This document shows positions 20,017 through 28,862 of a stretch of 64,000 nt of DNA, piece by piece. Within the stretch, counting starts at the first letter, position 1; each line of letters opens with the position of its first letter. Both the position numbers and the translations under genes were made by a program. The DNA comes from Rhizorhabdus histidinilytica (GTDB lineage Bacteria > Pseudomonadota > Alphaproteobacteria > Sphingomonadales > Sphingomonadaceae): assembly GCF_900167915.1 (NCBI RefSeq), contig NZ_FUYM01000003.1:1-64000 (forward strand). The letters are read 5' to 3'. The notes under the pieces were generated by a model that saw only the letters and a list, made by a program, of their open reading frames with translations, searched no databases and had not been told where the DNA came from.

Positions 20017-20898
20017 ATGATCGATCGACGACAGCTCCCCCTCAACGCCCTGCGGGCGTTCGAAGCCACCGCCCGCCGGGCCAGCTTCACCGCCGGCGCG
20101 CAGGAGCTGAGCGTCACCCAGAGCGTGATCAGCCGCCACGTCGCCAATCTCGAGGACATCATCGGCCGCAAGCTGATCGAGCGCTCGGCGCAGGGCTTCG
20201 GCCTGACGCCGGAGGGCGAGGCGCTGCTACCCGTGGTCGAGCAGGCGTTCGACGACATCCAGGCGGCGATGAACCTGATGGGCGCGTCGCGGACGCTGCG
20301 GGTCCATATGCCGCCGGCCTATGCCAATGCGATCGGCATGCCGCTGCTACGCGCCTTCCGGAAGGAGCATCCCGACGTGGCGATCCGCGTCGGCAGCAGC
20401 TACGTCACCGGCTCGCCCGAGGAGAAGGTCGACGTCGCGATCCTGTTCGACCATGTCCGCGGCGACCGGCCCGACCGACACCTGCTGCGCCGCATCCGCT
20501 TCACCCCGATGTGCGCGCCCGAGGTGGCGGCCCGCGCAGCGGGCCGGCCGCTCGCCGACGTCCTCGCCGGCGAGGAACTGCTCCACGTGCTCGTCGATGG
20601 CGAGGCTTACGACCATCTCTGGACCGAGTTCGGCGCACGACGCGGCGTGCCGATTCCGGCCGGCCAGGGCATGACCTTCGAAAGCTTCGTCTTCGCGGCC
20701 GAATATGCCGCCGGCGGATCGGGCATCGCGCTGGGCGACGCGGGCGCGCCCGCCCCCGCCCCGCTGGTCGCGCCCTTCCCCGACGATATCGCCGAGCTCG
20801 ACTTCGGCTATTATCTCGTCGTCACGCCCGACGGGGCCGGAGACCCGGTGGTCGACCTGTTCCGCCGCTGGATTCTCGGCCGCCCCGACGCGGCCTGA
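20017..20898 (+). CDS. LysR-family transcriptional regulator, GcvA-like
   Basis: The 293-residue protein has an N-terminal winged helix-turn-helix (LPLNALRAFEATARRASFT, then VTQSVISRHVANLE, about 7-50) and a C-terminal effector-binding domain. The opening LNALRAFEA and the SVISRH helix resemble the GcvA branch of LysR regulators. It is transcribed away from the GbcA-like Rieske gene with only 84 bases between them, so it most likely controls that oxygenase in response to its substrate or product. Confidence 0.88.
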   Translation: MIDRRQLPLNALRAFEATARRASFTAGAQELSVTQSVISRHVANLEDIIGRKLIERSAQGFGLTPEGEALLPVVEQAFDDIQAAMNLMGASRTLRVHMPPAYANAIGMPLLRAFRKEHPDVAIRVGSSYVTGSPEEKVDVAILFDHVRGDRPDRHLLRRIRFTPMCAPEVAARAAGRPLADVLAGEELLHVLVDGEAYDHLWTEFGARRGVPIPAGQGMTFESFVFAAEYAAGGSGIALGDAGAPAPAPLVAPFPDDIAELDFGYYLVVTPDGAGDPVVDLFRRWILGRPDAA

Positions 20899-20959
20899 CC
20901 ACCGGGAACCCCGGAAAACCGCCGTTACGCGCTCTCACCAGAAAGCCGCTGGACAACAC

Positions 20960-20975
20960 AATACAGTAGCGTATT
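20960..20975. promoter_or_regulatory. Degenerate copy of the TetR-type palindrome seen at the sox operon
   Basis: AATAC-N6-GTATT, with the six bases AGTAGC, lies 75-90 bases upstream of the AraC gene start. The sites at 38168 and 38900 have the same half-sites and spacing (six bases AGTTGT and AGCAGT). It could place this gene set under the same repressor. Confidence 0.4.
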
Positions 20976-21049
20976 CTTGTACGTCGGGACCACGCGCAGC
21001 CGCCGGCCGCACAGCCTCCCACTATCCCATGACATCAGGAGAGATGTTG

Positions 21050-22156
21050 ATGGACGCAATGGTGCAGTTGGATCGGTCGCCCTGTGCTCCCTTCTCGGTC
21101 CGCCAGGGCCGCCTCGGCGGTGCGGTGTTCCTCCAGGACGTGTTCGACGTGCTGGGCGACGATCCAAAGGGAGCCGTCGTCTCGCGTCTGGTCCGCCCGA
21201 ACGAGACGCTGGTCGGCGCCAGCCACCAGTTCCGTACGGGTTCGGAGACCGGCCATTGCGGGCTGGTCCGCCTCGCATCGGACCTGTTCGTGCTCAACAC
21301 CAACCTTTCCTTCCAGCAGGACGCGCTCTGCCCGGTCATCGGCGAGGACTTCATCGAGCTGCACTTCCGCCTGTCGGGCCGGCTCAGCCTTTATCCCGAG
21401 GGCGACGGCATCGAGACGGTCGATGTAGACAAGGGCAGCCTGCTCGTCTGGCGCCAGCCGCAGGGCATGAACATCATGGAGCGGCTGCAGGCGGACGAGC
21501 GCGAAAGCTCAATGACCATCTATCTGCGGCCCTCGGCGCTCGAACGTTATTTCGGCGACTATGCCGCCACACTGCCGGCCAATGTCGCGGTCGGGCTGGG
21601 CGCGGAGAGCAAGGGTCTCTTCTTCCTGCGCATGGCCTGCTACCCGCGCCTGATCGAGCTGGTGCGCGAGCTGTGGTCGCTCGACATCGCCCGAAGCCGC
21701 GGGCTGGTCCGTGCCGAGGCGCTGGTGATGATGATCCTGTGCGAGGTCGTCTCGATGCTGGAGGACGCACACGACGATTCGACCAGCCTGTGCCGCCTTT
21801 CCGACACCGACGTCCGCTGCCTGCGCAAGGCCCGCGACCTGATCCGCAGCCAGTACACCCCGCCGCCGACGATCGACGAGATCGCCCGTGCCATCGGCCT
21901 CAGCGCCACCAAGCTCAAGAGCGGCTTCAAGGCACTGTTCGGCAAGAGCATCTCGCAATATGCCAACGACCTTCGCATGGACCATGCGCTGGAGCTGCTG
22001 CGCAAGTCCGACATCCCGATCCTGCTGGTCGCGGAGATGCTGGGCTATGAATATCAGAACAGCTTCACGGTCGCCTTCCGGCGCCAGTTCAACGTGCTGC
22101 CCAAGGATTACCGGCGCGATCCGATGATCCTGGCCGACGCGTCCCGCGCCTGTTGA
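21050..22156 (+). CDS. AraC-family transcriptional regulator
   Basis: I choose ATG 21050 because AGGAGAG stands 6-7 bases ahead of it; ATGs at 21029 and 21044 are alternatives. The 368-residue product has a non-conserved N-terminal effector domain. A C-terminal AraC/XylS DNA-binding domain holds two helix-turn-helix units (TIDEIARAIGLSATKLKSGF and LLVAEMLGYEYQNSFTVAFR, in the last 100 residues). It leads a run with an unknown protein and an MFS carrier, followed by a CocE-type hydrolase, so these are its likely targets. Confidence 0.87.
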   Translation: MDAMVQLDRSPCAPFSVRQGRLGGAVFLQDVFDVLGDDPKGAVVSRLVRPNETLVGASHQFRTGSETGHCGLVRLASDLFVLNTNLSFQQDALCPVIGEDFIELHFRLSGRLSLYPEGDGIETVDVDKGSLLVWRQPQGMNIMERLQADERESSMTIYLRPSALERYFGDYAATLPANVAVGLGAESKGLFFLRMACYPRLIELVRELWSLDIARSRGLVRAEALVMMILCEVVSMLEDAHDDSTSLCRLSDTDVRCLRKARDLIRSQYTPPPTIDEIARAIGLSATKLKSGFKALFGKSISQYANDLRMDHALELLRKSDIPILLVAEMLGYEYQNSFTVAFRRQFNVLPKDYRRDPMILADASRAC

Positions 22157-22157
22157 G

Positions 22158-22640
22158 GTGGACCGGGGGGACTATCTCGACGGGCTGCGGCGGGCCTATC
22201 TCGGCGAGCTCGGCGGCGCCGCTTTCGCGCGCGCCTTCGGGAACCGCGACCGCACGCCCGGGGGACGCGAAAGCTGCGCGCTGATGGAGCGGCTGGAGAC
22301 GGCGACCGCTCGCGTCGTCGAGCCGCTGATGGAAGCCCGGCCGAGCCGCGACGCGATCAACAAAGCCGAACGGCGCGGCGCAGCGCAGGCGGACCGTCTG
22401 GCGACGTGGACAGCCTTCATCGACCATACCGCACACCGGCTGGACGGCCATGTCGACGCGTTCGTCCGGCTGCGCGACGCCGCTCCGGCTGCCGACCGGC
22501 CGGCGCTCGACCTGCTCGTGGGGCACGAGATCGCCCTTCAGCGCTTCGGCACGGCCGGCCTCACCGGCGACGCCGACCCGAACGAACCGCTCCGTGCCGC
22601 GATCGCCGCTGCGGAACGCCATCTTTCCGCCCAGGCCTGA
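22158..22640 (+). CDS. Protein of unknown function, helical, 160 residues
   Basis: It starts with GTG one base after the AraC stop, so translation is probably coupled. The sequence is rich in Ala, Arg, Glu and Leu with heptad-like spacing and no membrane segment, and looks like a small all-alpha bundle. A conserved-looking segment HEIALQRFG lies near residue 123. I do not recognise the family. Its codon use matches its neighbours and it sits tightly between a regulator and an MFS gene, which supports it being real. Confidence 0.6.
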   Translation: MDRGDYLDGLRRAYLGELGGAAFARAFGNRDRTPGGRESCALMERLETATARVVEPLMEARPSRDAINKAERRGAAQADRLATWTAFIDHTAHRLDGHVDAFVRLRDAAPAADRPALDLLVGHEIALQRFGTAGLTGDADPNEPLRAAIAAAERHLSAQA

Positions 22641-22669
22641 GGGCCGGGCCCTCCTTCGAAAGCACCGCC

Positions 22670-23860
22670 ATGACCTCTGCTTCCGCTGCCCGAACGTCCG
22701 ACAGCATCGCGCTCATCCTCGCCGTCGCGGTGGCGAGCGGCATCGCCCATCTCGGCACCTCGACCATGCCGTTCCAGGTCGGCGCGCTGATGGACGGGCG
22801 CGGGCTCAGTGCCAGCCTGGCTGGCGTGTTTGGCCTGTTCGAGATCGGCGCGCTGGCGATCTCCATGATCCTGCTGTCACCGGTCGTCCACCGCTTCTCC
22901 TCGGTCACCATCTCGCTGGCTGGCGCGGCGCTCGCGGCGCTCGCCCATGCGATCATGTTCCTGATCCCGACGACCCTGCCACCGCTGCTCGCTTGCGCGA
23001 CGCTGGCCGGGATCGGCTATGGCCTGGTGTTCGCGGCGGCGATCACCGGCGCGTCGACCGCGCGTAATCCCGATCGGGTCTATGCCTTGGGCAATGTCGG
23101 GGCGATCCTGTTCATCGTCGTCATGATGATGATCATCCCGCTCGCCAGCGCGCGGCTCGGCGCGATGGGTGCCTTCCCGGCGATCGCGGCGCTGATCCTG
23201 ATCGTAGCACCGGCGATGCTGCGCTTCCGATCGCGACCCGCCCTGCTGACGCCGCCGCCGGCGCGCGTCCTGTCGCAACCCGCCACCATCGCACTGCTGG
23301 TGATGTGGGCCTGCTATTCGCTCGGCACCGGCGCGCTCTGGAGTTTCGCCGAACGGATCGGCACTCGCCTCGCCATCGATCCCGAGATGATCGCGACCAT
23401 CCTGTCGGCCAGCACGGCCTGCGGCGTGCTGGGCAGCGTCGTCGCGGCGCTGATCGGCGGCCGCCTGCCGCGCGTGCCGGCGATGCTGGTCGGCCTCGCC
23501 GGCACCGCGCTGTCCTGCGTGCTGATGGGCTATGCCGATGGGACGGTCAGCTTCGCGCTGGGCGTGCTGACCTATTGGATCTTCTACATGTACCAATATG
23601 CGCTGTTCCTCGGCACCGCGGCGATGTTCGACGCGGAAGGGCGGCTCGGCACGCTCGGCGGCGGCTGCGAACGGCTCGCCTTCGCGGTGGGCGCGCCGAT
23701 CGGCGGGCTGATCGTCGACCATGGCTCGTTCGGCATGCTGGGCCTGCTCGGCTTCGCGAGCTGCATCATCACCATCCCGGTCTGCATGCCGATCGTCGCC
23801 CGCACCTTGCGGCAGCGGGCCGCCGCGACCGACCGATCGCATGAAAGTCCCGACCGATAG
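22670..23860 (+). CDS. MFS transporter
   Basis: This 396-residue protein has about 12 hydrophobic segments and no signal beyond the first helix. The ATG at 22670 begins at the first membrane helix; the frame is open further upstream but overlaps the preceding gene. The loop signatures are weak compared with the MFS protein at 11613, and the closest resemblance is to small-molecule or sugar-type MFS exporters and importers. Position after the AraC gene and before the CocE-type hydrolase suggests it handles the substrate or product of that enzyme. Confidence 0.82.
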   Translation: MTSASAARTSDSIALILAVAVASGIAHLGTSTMPFQVGALMDGRGLSASLAGVFGLFEIGALAISMILLSPVVHRFSSVTISLAGAALAALAHAIMFLIPTTLPPLLACATLAGIGYGLVFAAAITGASTARNPDRVYALGNVGAILFIVVMMMIIPLASARLGAMGAFPAIAALILIVAPAMLRFRSRPALLTPPPARVLSQPATIALLVMWACYSLGTGALWSFAERIGTRLAIDPEMIATILSASTACGVLGSVVAALIGGRLPRVPAMLVGLAGTALSCVLMGYADGTVSFALGVLTYWIFYMYQYALFLGTAAMFDAEGRLGTLGGGCERLAFAVGAPIGGLIVDHGSFGMLGLLGFASCIITIPVCMPIVARTLRQRAAATDRSHESPDR

Positions 23861-23923
23861 ACTGAATACGCACCCGCGCCCTGACTGGTAGCATTCCGCC
23901 AGGGATAAAGAGGGGACGGATCG

Positions 23924-26038
23924 ATGACCGCCGAAAATTGCAATCAACCGATGCGGCGGGCGCTGCTCCAGGCGGCCTCGGCGGTGACGCTCGGCAGCCT
24001 GCTGCCCTGGACCGCCGAGGCCGCCTGGCCGCTGCCCGAGAAGCGACCGGTCGAGATGACCGAGAATATCTGGGTGACGGTGCGCGACGGCACCCGGCTC
24101 GCCTGCCGCCTCTGGGTGCCGAAGGGCGCGGACAAGGCGCCGGTCGGGGTGGTGCTGGAGGCGCTGCCCTATTCGAAGCGCGACGGAACGCGCGGCCGAG
24201 ACAATGCCTGGGCCGATCAATTCTGTCCCTATGGCTTCGCCTATGCCAGGCTCGACCTGAGCGGCTCCGGTGAATCGGACGGACTGCTCCACGACGAATA
24301 TCTGGCGCAGGAACAGCAGGACATCGTCGACGCGATCGCCTTCCTCGCGCGGCAGCCCTGGTGCAACGGCTCGGTCGGCATGCGCGGGATCAGTTGGGGC
24401 GGCTTCAACAGCCTGCAGGTCGCCGCGCTCAACCCGCCTGCGCTCAAGGCGATCGTCACCGCCTGCTCGACCGACAACCGCTATATGGACGACGCCCATT
24501 ATATCGGCGGCGTCCTCGGCCTCACCTGCCTCCATTGGGGGACGATGTTCCGCAACGTGCTGGTCGACGCGCCCGATCCCCGAATCGTCGGCGACCGCTG
24601 GCGCGACATGTGGATGGACCGGCTACGCAACCTGCCCGCGGTCCATGCCGAATGGATCCGCCACGCGACCTACGACGCCTATTGGAAGCACGGCTCGGTC
24701 GAGCAGGACTATGGCGCGATCAAGTGCGCCGTCTATGCGGTCGGCGGCCAGGTCGACGCCTATTCGGCCGCCATCCCCCGCCTGCTCGAAGGGCTGAGCG
24801 CACCGCGCAAGGGGCTGATCGGCTCCTGGGGCCACCAGTTCCCGGACGGCGGCAACCCCGGCCCCGGCCTCGACTGGGTGGTCGAGGAGGTGCGCTGGTG
24901 GGCGCATTGGCTGCACGGCGTCGACACCGGCATCATGCGCGAGCCGATGCTGCGCGCCTATATCAACGAGCGCACCCCCAGCGAGGTGTGGCCGGCCGAC
25001 ACGCCGGGCCATTGGGTGGCCGAGGCGCAATGGCCCTCGCCCGCGATCCGCAACCGGGTCTGGCACCTCAACGAAGCAGGCCTCGCCGCGCAGCCGGGCG
25101 CCGAGGCGCAACGGACGATCGCTCCCCACCAGACGCTCGGCACCGCGAAGCGCGAATGGCTGCCCTTCAACATGGCGCTCGACCTGCCCGGCGAGCAGTC
25201 GCACGACGACGGCCTCGCGCTGGTGTTCGACAGCGCGCCGCTGGCCGAGGATGTCGAGATGCTCGGCATCGCCAAGGCCAGGCTGCGGATCGCCGCCGAT
25301 CGCCCGGTCGCCAAGGTGGTGGTGCGGGTCAACGAGCTACTGCCGGACGGCAAGAGCTGGTCCGTCACCTATGGCGTGCTCAACCTCACCCACCGCGAGA
25401 GCCACAGCGATCCGAGCCTGCTCGAACCCGGCAAAGCCTATGACGTGACGGTGCCCTTCGCCTATGGCGCGCACCGCTTCAAGAAGGGCAGCCGCATCCG
25501 CGTGGCGATCTCCGAGGCGCTGTGGCCGATGCTGGCGCCCTCGCCCGAGCCGGTGACGCTCGCCGTCACCACCGGCGCGTCGCGGCTCGAGCTGCCGGTT
25601 CGTCCCTACCGCGCCGGCGAGAGCGTCGGCGACCTGCCGGCGCTGCTGCGCGACCGCCAACAGTCTGCCAAGATCGGCTTCATGTCGGTCGAGGGCGAGA
25701 CGATCCGGCAGACCGGCCCCGACGCCGACGGCAAGGTGACCGTGATCCGCAACGATCCCGCATCGCGGTTCACGATCGACGACATCGCGACCGACCGCAC
25801 CGGCCAGACCCGCATGGAGCTGAGCATCGTCGACGGCGACCCGACCAGCTCGGTGTGGCGGGTGACGGCGGGCTGGGGCTCGACGCGCGCCGACTGGGAT
25901 TTCCGTACCCTCGCCACCACCGAGCTGCGGATGACCAGCCGCGAGTTCATCGTCACCGAGACGATGCAGGCCTTCGAACGCGACAAGGTGGTGTTCGAGA
26001 AGACCGAGGAGAACCGGATCGAGCGCCGCTTCTCCTGA
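23924..26038 (+). CDS. Exported CocE/NonD-family hydrolase (Xaa-Pro dipeptidyl-peptidase fold)
   Basis: The 704-residue protein begins with a possible twin-arginine or Sec signal (MRRALLQAASAVTLGSLLPW) after a short lead. The N-terminal alpha/beta-hydrolase domain has nucleophile motif GISWGG (near residue 155), an acidic residue in GGQVDAY and His in SWGHQFP. The C-terminal half is the jelly-roll domain of the PepX/CocE family. Members cleave X-Pro peptides or esters and acyl groups. GAGGGGA precedes the ATG. It converges on the operon at 26048 with 9 bases between, and a second CocE-type enzyme lies at 26983. Confidence 0.83.
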   Translation: MTAENCNQPMRRALLQAASAVTLGSLLPWTAEAAWPLPEKRPVEMTENIWVTVRDGTRLACRLWVPKGADKAPVGVVLEALPYSKRDGTRGRDNAWADQFCPYGFAYARLDLSGSGESDGLLHDEYLAQEQQDIVDAIAFLARQPWCNGSVGMRGISWGGFNSLQVAALNPPALKAIVTACSTDNRYMDDAHYIGGVLGLTCLHWGTMFRNVLVDAPDPRIVGDRWRDMWMDRLRNLPAVHAEWIRHATYDAYWKHGSVEQDYGAIKCAVYAVGGQVDAYSAAIPRLLEGLSAPRKGLIGSWGHQFPDGGNPGPGLDWVVEEVRWWAHWLHGVDTGIMREPMLRAYINERTPSEVWPADTPGHWVAEAQWPSPAIRNRVWHLNEAGLAAQPGAEAQRTIAPHQTLGTAKREWLPFNMALDLPGEQSHDDGLALVFDSAPLAEDVEMLGIAKARLRIAADRPVAKVVVRVNELLPDGKSWSVTYGVLNLTHRESHSDPSLLEPGKAYDVTVPFAYGAHRFKKGSRIRVAISEALWPMLAPSPEPVTLAVTTGASRLELPVRPYRAGESVGDLPALLRDRQQSAKIGFMSVEGETIRQTGPDADGKVTVIRNDPASRFTIDDIATDRTGQTRMELSIVDGDPTSSVWRVTAGWGSTRADWDFRTLATTELRMTSREFIVTETMQAFERDKVVFEKTEENRIERRFS

Positions 26039-26047
26039 TCGATCGCG

Positions 26048-26956
26048 CTATTGATCGAGGAAGCGCTCGACCACCAGTTCGAACCGGTCGGGCTCCTCTT
26101 CGAACGGCTGGTGGCCGCTATGCTCGAAATAGTCGAGCGTCGCGCCGGGGATCGCCTTGCTGATCGCATAGGCGACCGTCGGCGCGACATTGGCGTCGAA
26201 GCGGCCGTTGATCACCAGCGTCGGCACGTGGAGCGTACGGAGCCTGGGGAAGAGGTCGAGCTTCATCGCGTCGAGCATGACCGCGGTGCAGACCTCCTGC
26301 GAGAAGGCGCTGTTGTCCTCGACGGCCAGGCGCGGCTGGTTGCGCTGGTCGTAATAGGCCATCCGCCCATAATCCTCGAGGCTGTCGGCCTTGCATCCCA
26401 TCTTCGCCGCCGGGCTGTCGTCGGGCACCTGCCGGGCCGCGATCTCGGGATAGAGCTTGTCGAACAGATATTCGTGCGCCGCGATCTTCGGAGCGCCCGA
26501 CCCGACCAGAACGAGGCGGGAGACATGGTCGGGATGGCGTGTCGCATAGGCCATCGACAGCAGCCCGCCCCAGCTATGGCCGAGCAGCGCGATCCTCGGA
26601 ACGCCGAGCCTGACCCGCAGCGCCTCCAGGTCGGCAACCATCATGTCGACCGTGAACCGGTCGACGGCGATGGTCGAGGTGGTGCGTCCCATGCCGCGCT
26701 GGTCGTAGAAGACGACCGGGCGGCGCTTCGACAGGCCGTCCCAGACCAGGCTGCCGTGAAAATAGCGATGGTCCAGCCCCGGCCCACCATTGACCAGCAC
26801 CAACGGCGGCTGGTCACCGCCGCCGATCATCTCATAATGGAGCGTGCCGCCCTCGATCGGCGCGGTGAACGCCTTCGCCGTGTCGGCGGCGACGGCCTCG
26901 CCGGTCATCGCGACCAGCATCAGGCCCGCCAGCATCGCCGTCCCGGTTCCTTTCAT
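26048..26956 (-). CDS. Exported proline-iminopeptidase-like alpha/beta hydrolase (S33)
   Basis: I start at ATG 26956, which follows GGGGAGGG and opens a signal peptide ending AVAA (about 1-24). The frame is open 10 codons further. The 302-residue hydrolase has oxyanion VNGGPGLDH, the FYDQRGMGR loop, nucleophile GHSWGG (near residue 112), Asp in NGRFDANV and His in SGHQPFEEEP. These features match proline iminopeptidases and related S33 enzymes that release N-terminal proline or cleave amides and esters. It is the last gene of the sox operon, 26 bases after the CocE-type gene. Export to the periplasm is unusual for the cytosolic Pip enzymes. Confidence 0.82.
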   Translation of the reverse strand: MKGTGTAMLAGLMLVAMTGEAVAADTAKAFTAPIEGGTLHYEMIGGGDQPPLVLVNGGPGLDHRYFHGSLVWDGLSKRRPVVFYDQRGMGRTTSTIAVDRFTVDMMVADLEALRVRLGVPRIALLGHSWGGLLSMAYATRHPDHVSRLVLVGSGAPKIAAHEYLFDKLYPEIAARQVPDDSPAAKMGCKADSLEDYGRMAYYDQRNQPRLAVEDNSAFSQEVCTAVMLDAMKLDLFPRLRTLHVPTLVINGRFDANVAPTVAYAISKAIPGATLDYFEHSGHQPFEEEPDRFELVVERFLDQ

Positions 26957-26982
26957 TATTCCCTCCCCTTTCGTCGTCGGAA

Positions 26983-28818
26983 TCAAGGGACCACCGGCAA
27001 CTCGATGAACGAGGCGCGGTCCTTGTCGTGATAGAGGGTGGTGCGCGCCGTCACCGGCTCGCTCTGCTCATGGTTCGCGCCGCCCCGGTGTATGTTCCGC
27101 TCATATTGCGGGAAATTGGTGCCCGCGATCTCGATGCGCAGGCGATGGCCGGGCGCGAAATGCGAAGCGGCGACGATCTGCTTCAGCTCGACCTTGTAGA
27201 CACGGCCGGCCTCCATCGGCGCCTCGCGGTCGATCCCGTCGCGATAGCGCAGCCGCTGGATCGTGTCGTAGATGTTGTAGGCCTTGCCGTCGGGATAGAC
27301 GTCGACCAGCTTCACCGCGACGTCGGCGTCGGGCGTCGAGGTCGACAGATAGAGCGTGGCGTTGACATAGCCCGCGACCTTGAGCGTCCTGTCGAACGGC
27401 GCAGTCGTGTAGACGAGCACGTCGTCGCGCCGCTCGATCGCGCTCTGATCGCGCGAGACGTTGCGGTCGCAGCAGCCGCCGCCATGGGTCGGCACGGGGT
27501 TCATCGGATCGCTGGCGAAGCGGTCGGGCGCTCCCCGGCCCGGCCGGTCGATCAGCTTGCCGCCGCCCGCCAGCCCGTTCGCGTCGCCCTTGCTGTCGAG
27601 GAACATACGGCGCGGCGTCGAGCGCGGCGGCCACGCCTTGTCGCTCACCCAGCGGTTCGATTCGAGCGGATAATATTGGACGCGCGGCATCGCCAGGTCG
27701 CCCTTGCCGTCGTCCTTCAGCCAATGGTCGAACCAGCGCAGGATCTGGCCTTCATAGTCGAAGCGGGCATCGCCGATCGGCCGCTCGCCAACCTTGGTGT
27801 TCTCGGTCTCGGTCCCCATCGAGCAATGCGCGGTGCCGCCCATGATCAGATATTGGTCGGGTGAATTGCGCGAGAGATATTCGAAGACCTTGGCGGTGCC
27901 GTAGCTTTCCAGCGTGTCGTACCAGCTATCGACGTGCAGCATCGGCACGCGGGTGCTGTCCCCCGTGTTGAGGAAATCATAGTCGCGCCAGCGCGGATCG
28001 TTGGGCTTCATCGTGATCAGCCGGTCGAACTCGGACTCGGGCGAGCCGGTCGCCTTGAGCACGTCGCGGCTCGGCAGGTGCTGCGCCCAGTCCCATCCTT
28101 CGGGTGGGTTCGCCGCGGCCGAATAGGTGGCGATCAGCGCCTCCCGTTCCCGCTGCGAGACCCCGGCCGGCAGCTTGGGATGATAGCGGTGTCCCTGGCT
28201 GCGATACCAGGCCGCCCAGTCGAACGAGGGCACGCCGCCGGTATAGAAAATGCCCTGGTCGGCGAAGCCGGGAATGACGCCGATGCCGGTGGCCGCCGCC
28301 ATCGCCACCATCGCCTTCAGACCGGGCGGATTGCGCTTGGCGAGGGCGAACTGCACCTCGCCGCTCGACGAGCAGCCATAGGCGCCGACCTTGCCGTTCG
28401 ACCAGGGCTGCGACGTCACCCATTTGACGCTGTCCTCGCCGTCGTCGGCGGCGCCCTTCATCCAGTGATATTCGCCCTCCGACCATTGGGTGCCGCGCGC
28501 GTTGACGACGACGATCGCATAGCCGGCATGGACGAGGCGGGAGACGGTCGCCCCGCCCAGCTCCCAGGACGGATCATAGGGCGACTGGATCAGGATCGTC
28601 GGCAGTCGCTCGCCGGCGGGCCGGTTCGGCGTGACGAGGGTGGCGAACAGCCGGGTGCCGTCGCGCAGCGTGACCGGAACGCCGCGCTGCACGGTCGCGG
28701 CGCCGCGGACCTTCATCAGGTCGAGCAGGTCGACCGGCGCCTGCGGGGCCGCCGCCGGGGCCGTGCCCGACAGCAGGGCGACCAATGCAAGGGCCGCAGC
28801 CAAGGATCGACGACGCAT
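26983..28818 (-). CDS. Exported CocE/NonD-family hydrolase, second copy
   Basis: ATG 28818 follows GGGGAGG and gives a 611-residue protein with a Sec signal peptide (MRRRSLAAALALVALLSGTAPAA, first 19 residues most hydrophobic). The catalytic Ser lies in YGCSSSGE, an unusual form of GxSxxG. Asp is in VDSWYDTL and His in GGTAHCS. The C-terminal jelly roll follows, as in PepX/CocE enzymes. It is only distantly similar to the CocE-type protein at 23924. It is 44 bases downstream of the DMGDH-like gene in the sox operon, suggesting a peptide or ester precursor of the N-methyl compound. Confidence 0.83.
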   Translation of the reverse strand: MRRRSLAAALALVALLSGTAPAAAPQAPVDLLDLMKVRGAATVQRGVPVTLRDGTRLFATLVTPNRPAGERLPTILIQSPYDPSWELGGATVSRLVHAGYAIVVVNARGTQWSEGEYHWMKGAADDGEDSVKWVTSQPWSNGKVGAYGCSSSGEVQFALAKRNPPGLKAMVAMAAATGIGVIPGFADQGIFYTGGVPSFDWAAWYRSQGHRYHPKLPAGVSQREREALIATYSAAANPPEGWDWAQHLPSRDVLKATGSPESEFDRLITMKPNDPRWRDYDFLNTGDSTRVPMLHVDSWYDTLESYGTAKVFEYLSRNSPDQYLIMGGTAHCSMGTETENTKVGERPIGDARFDYEGQILRWFDHWLKDDGKGDLAMPRVQYYPLESNRWVSDKAWPPRSTPRRMFLDSKGDANGLAGGGKLIDRPGRGAPDRFASDPMNPVPTHGGGCCDRNVSRDQSAIERRDDVLVYTTAPFDRTLKVAGYVNATLYLSTSTPDADVAVKLVDVYPDGKAYNIYDTIQRLRYRDGIDREAPMEAGRVYKVELKQIVAASHFAPGHRLRIEIAGTNFPQYERNIHRGGANHEQSEPVTARTTLYHDKDRASFIELPVVP

Positions 28819-28862
28819 GATGACCTCCCCTGTTCCGGCGGCATGGGCCGCCTCCCGATGCT

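Noticed and set aside
22158-22640. A fourth member of the small Rieske-associated family
   Set aside because: It lacks the LP-x2-F, WA-x-PT, FY and ELYG elements and is not beside a Rieske gene.
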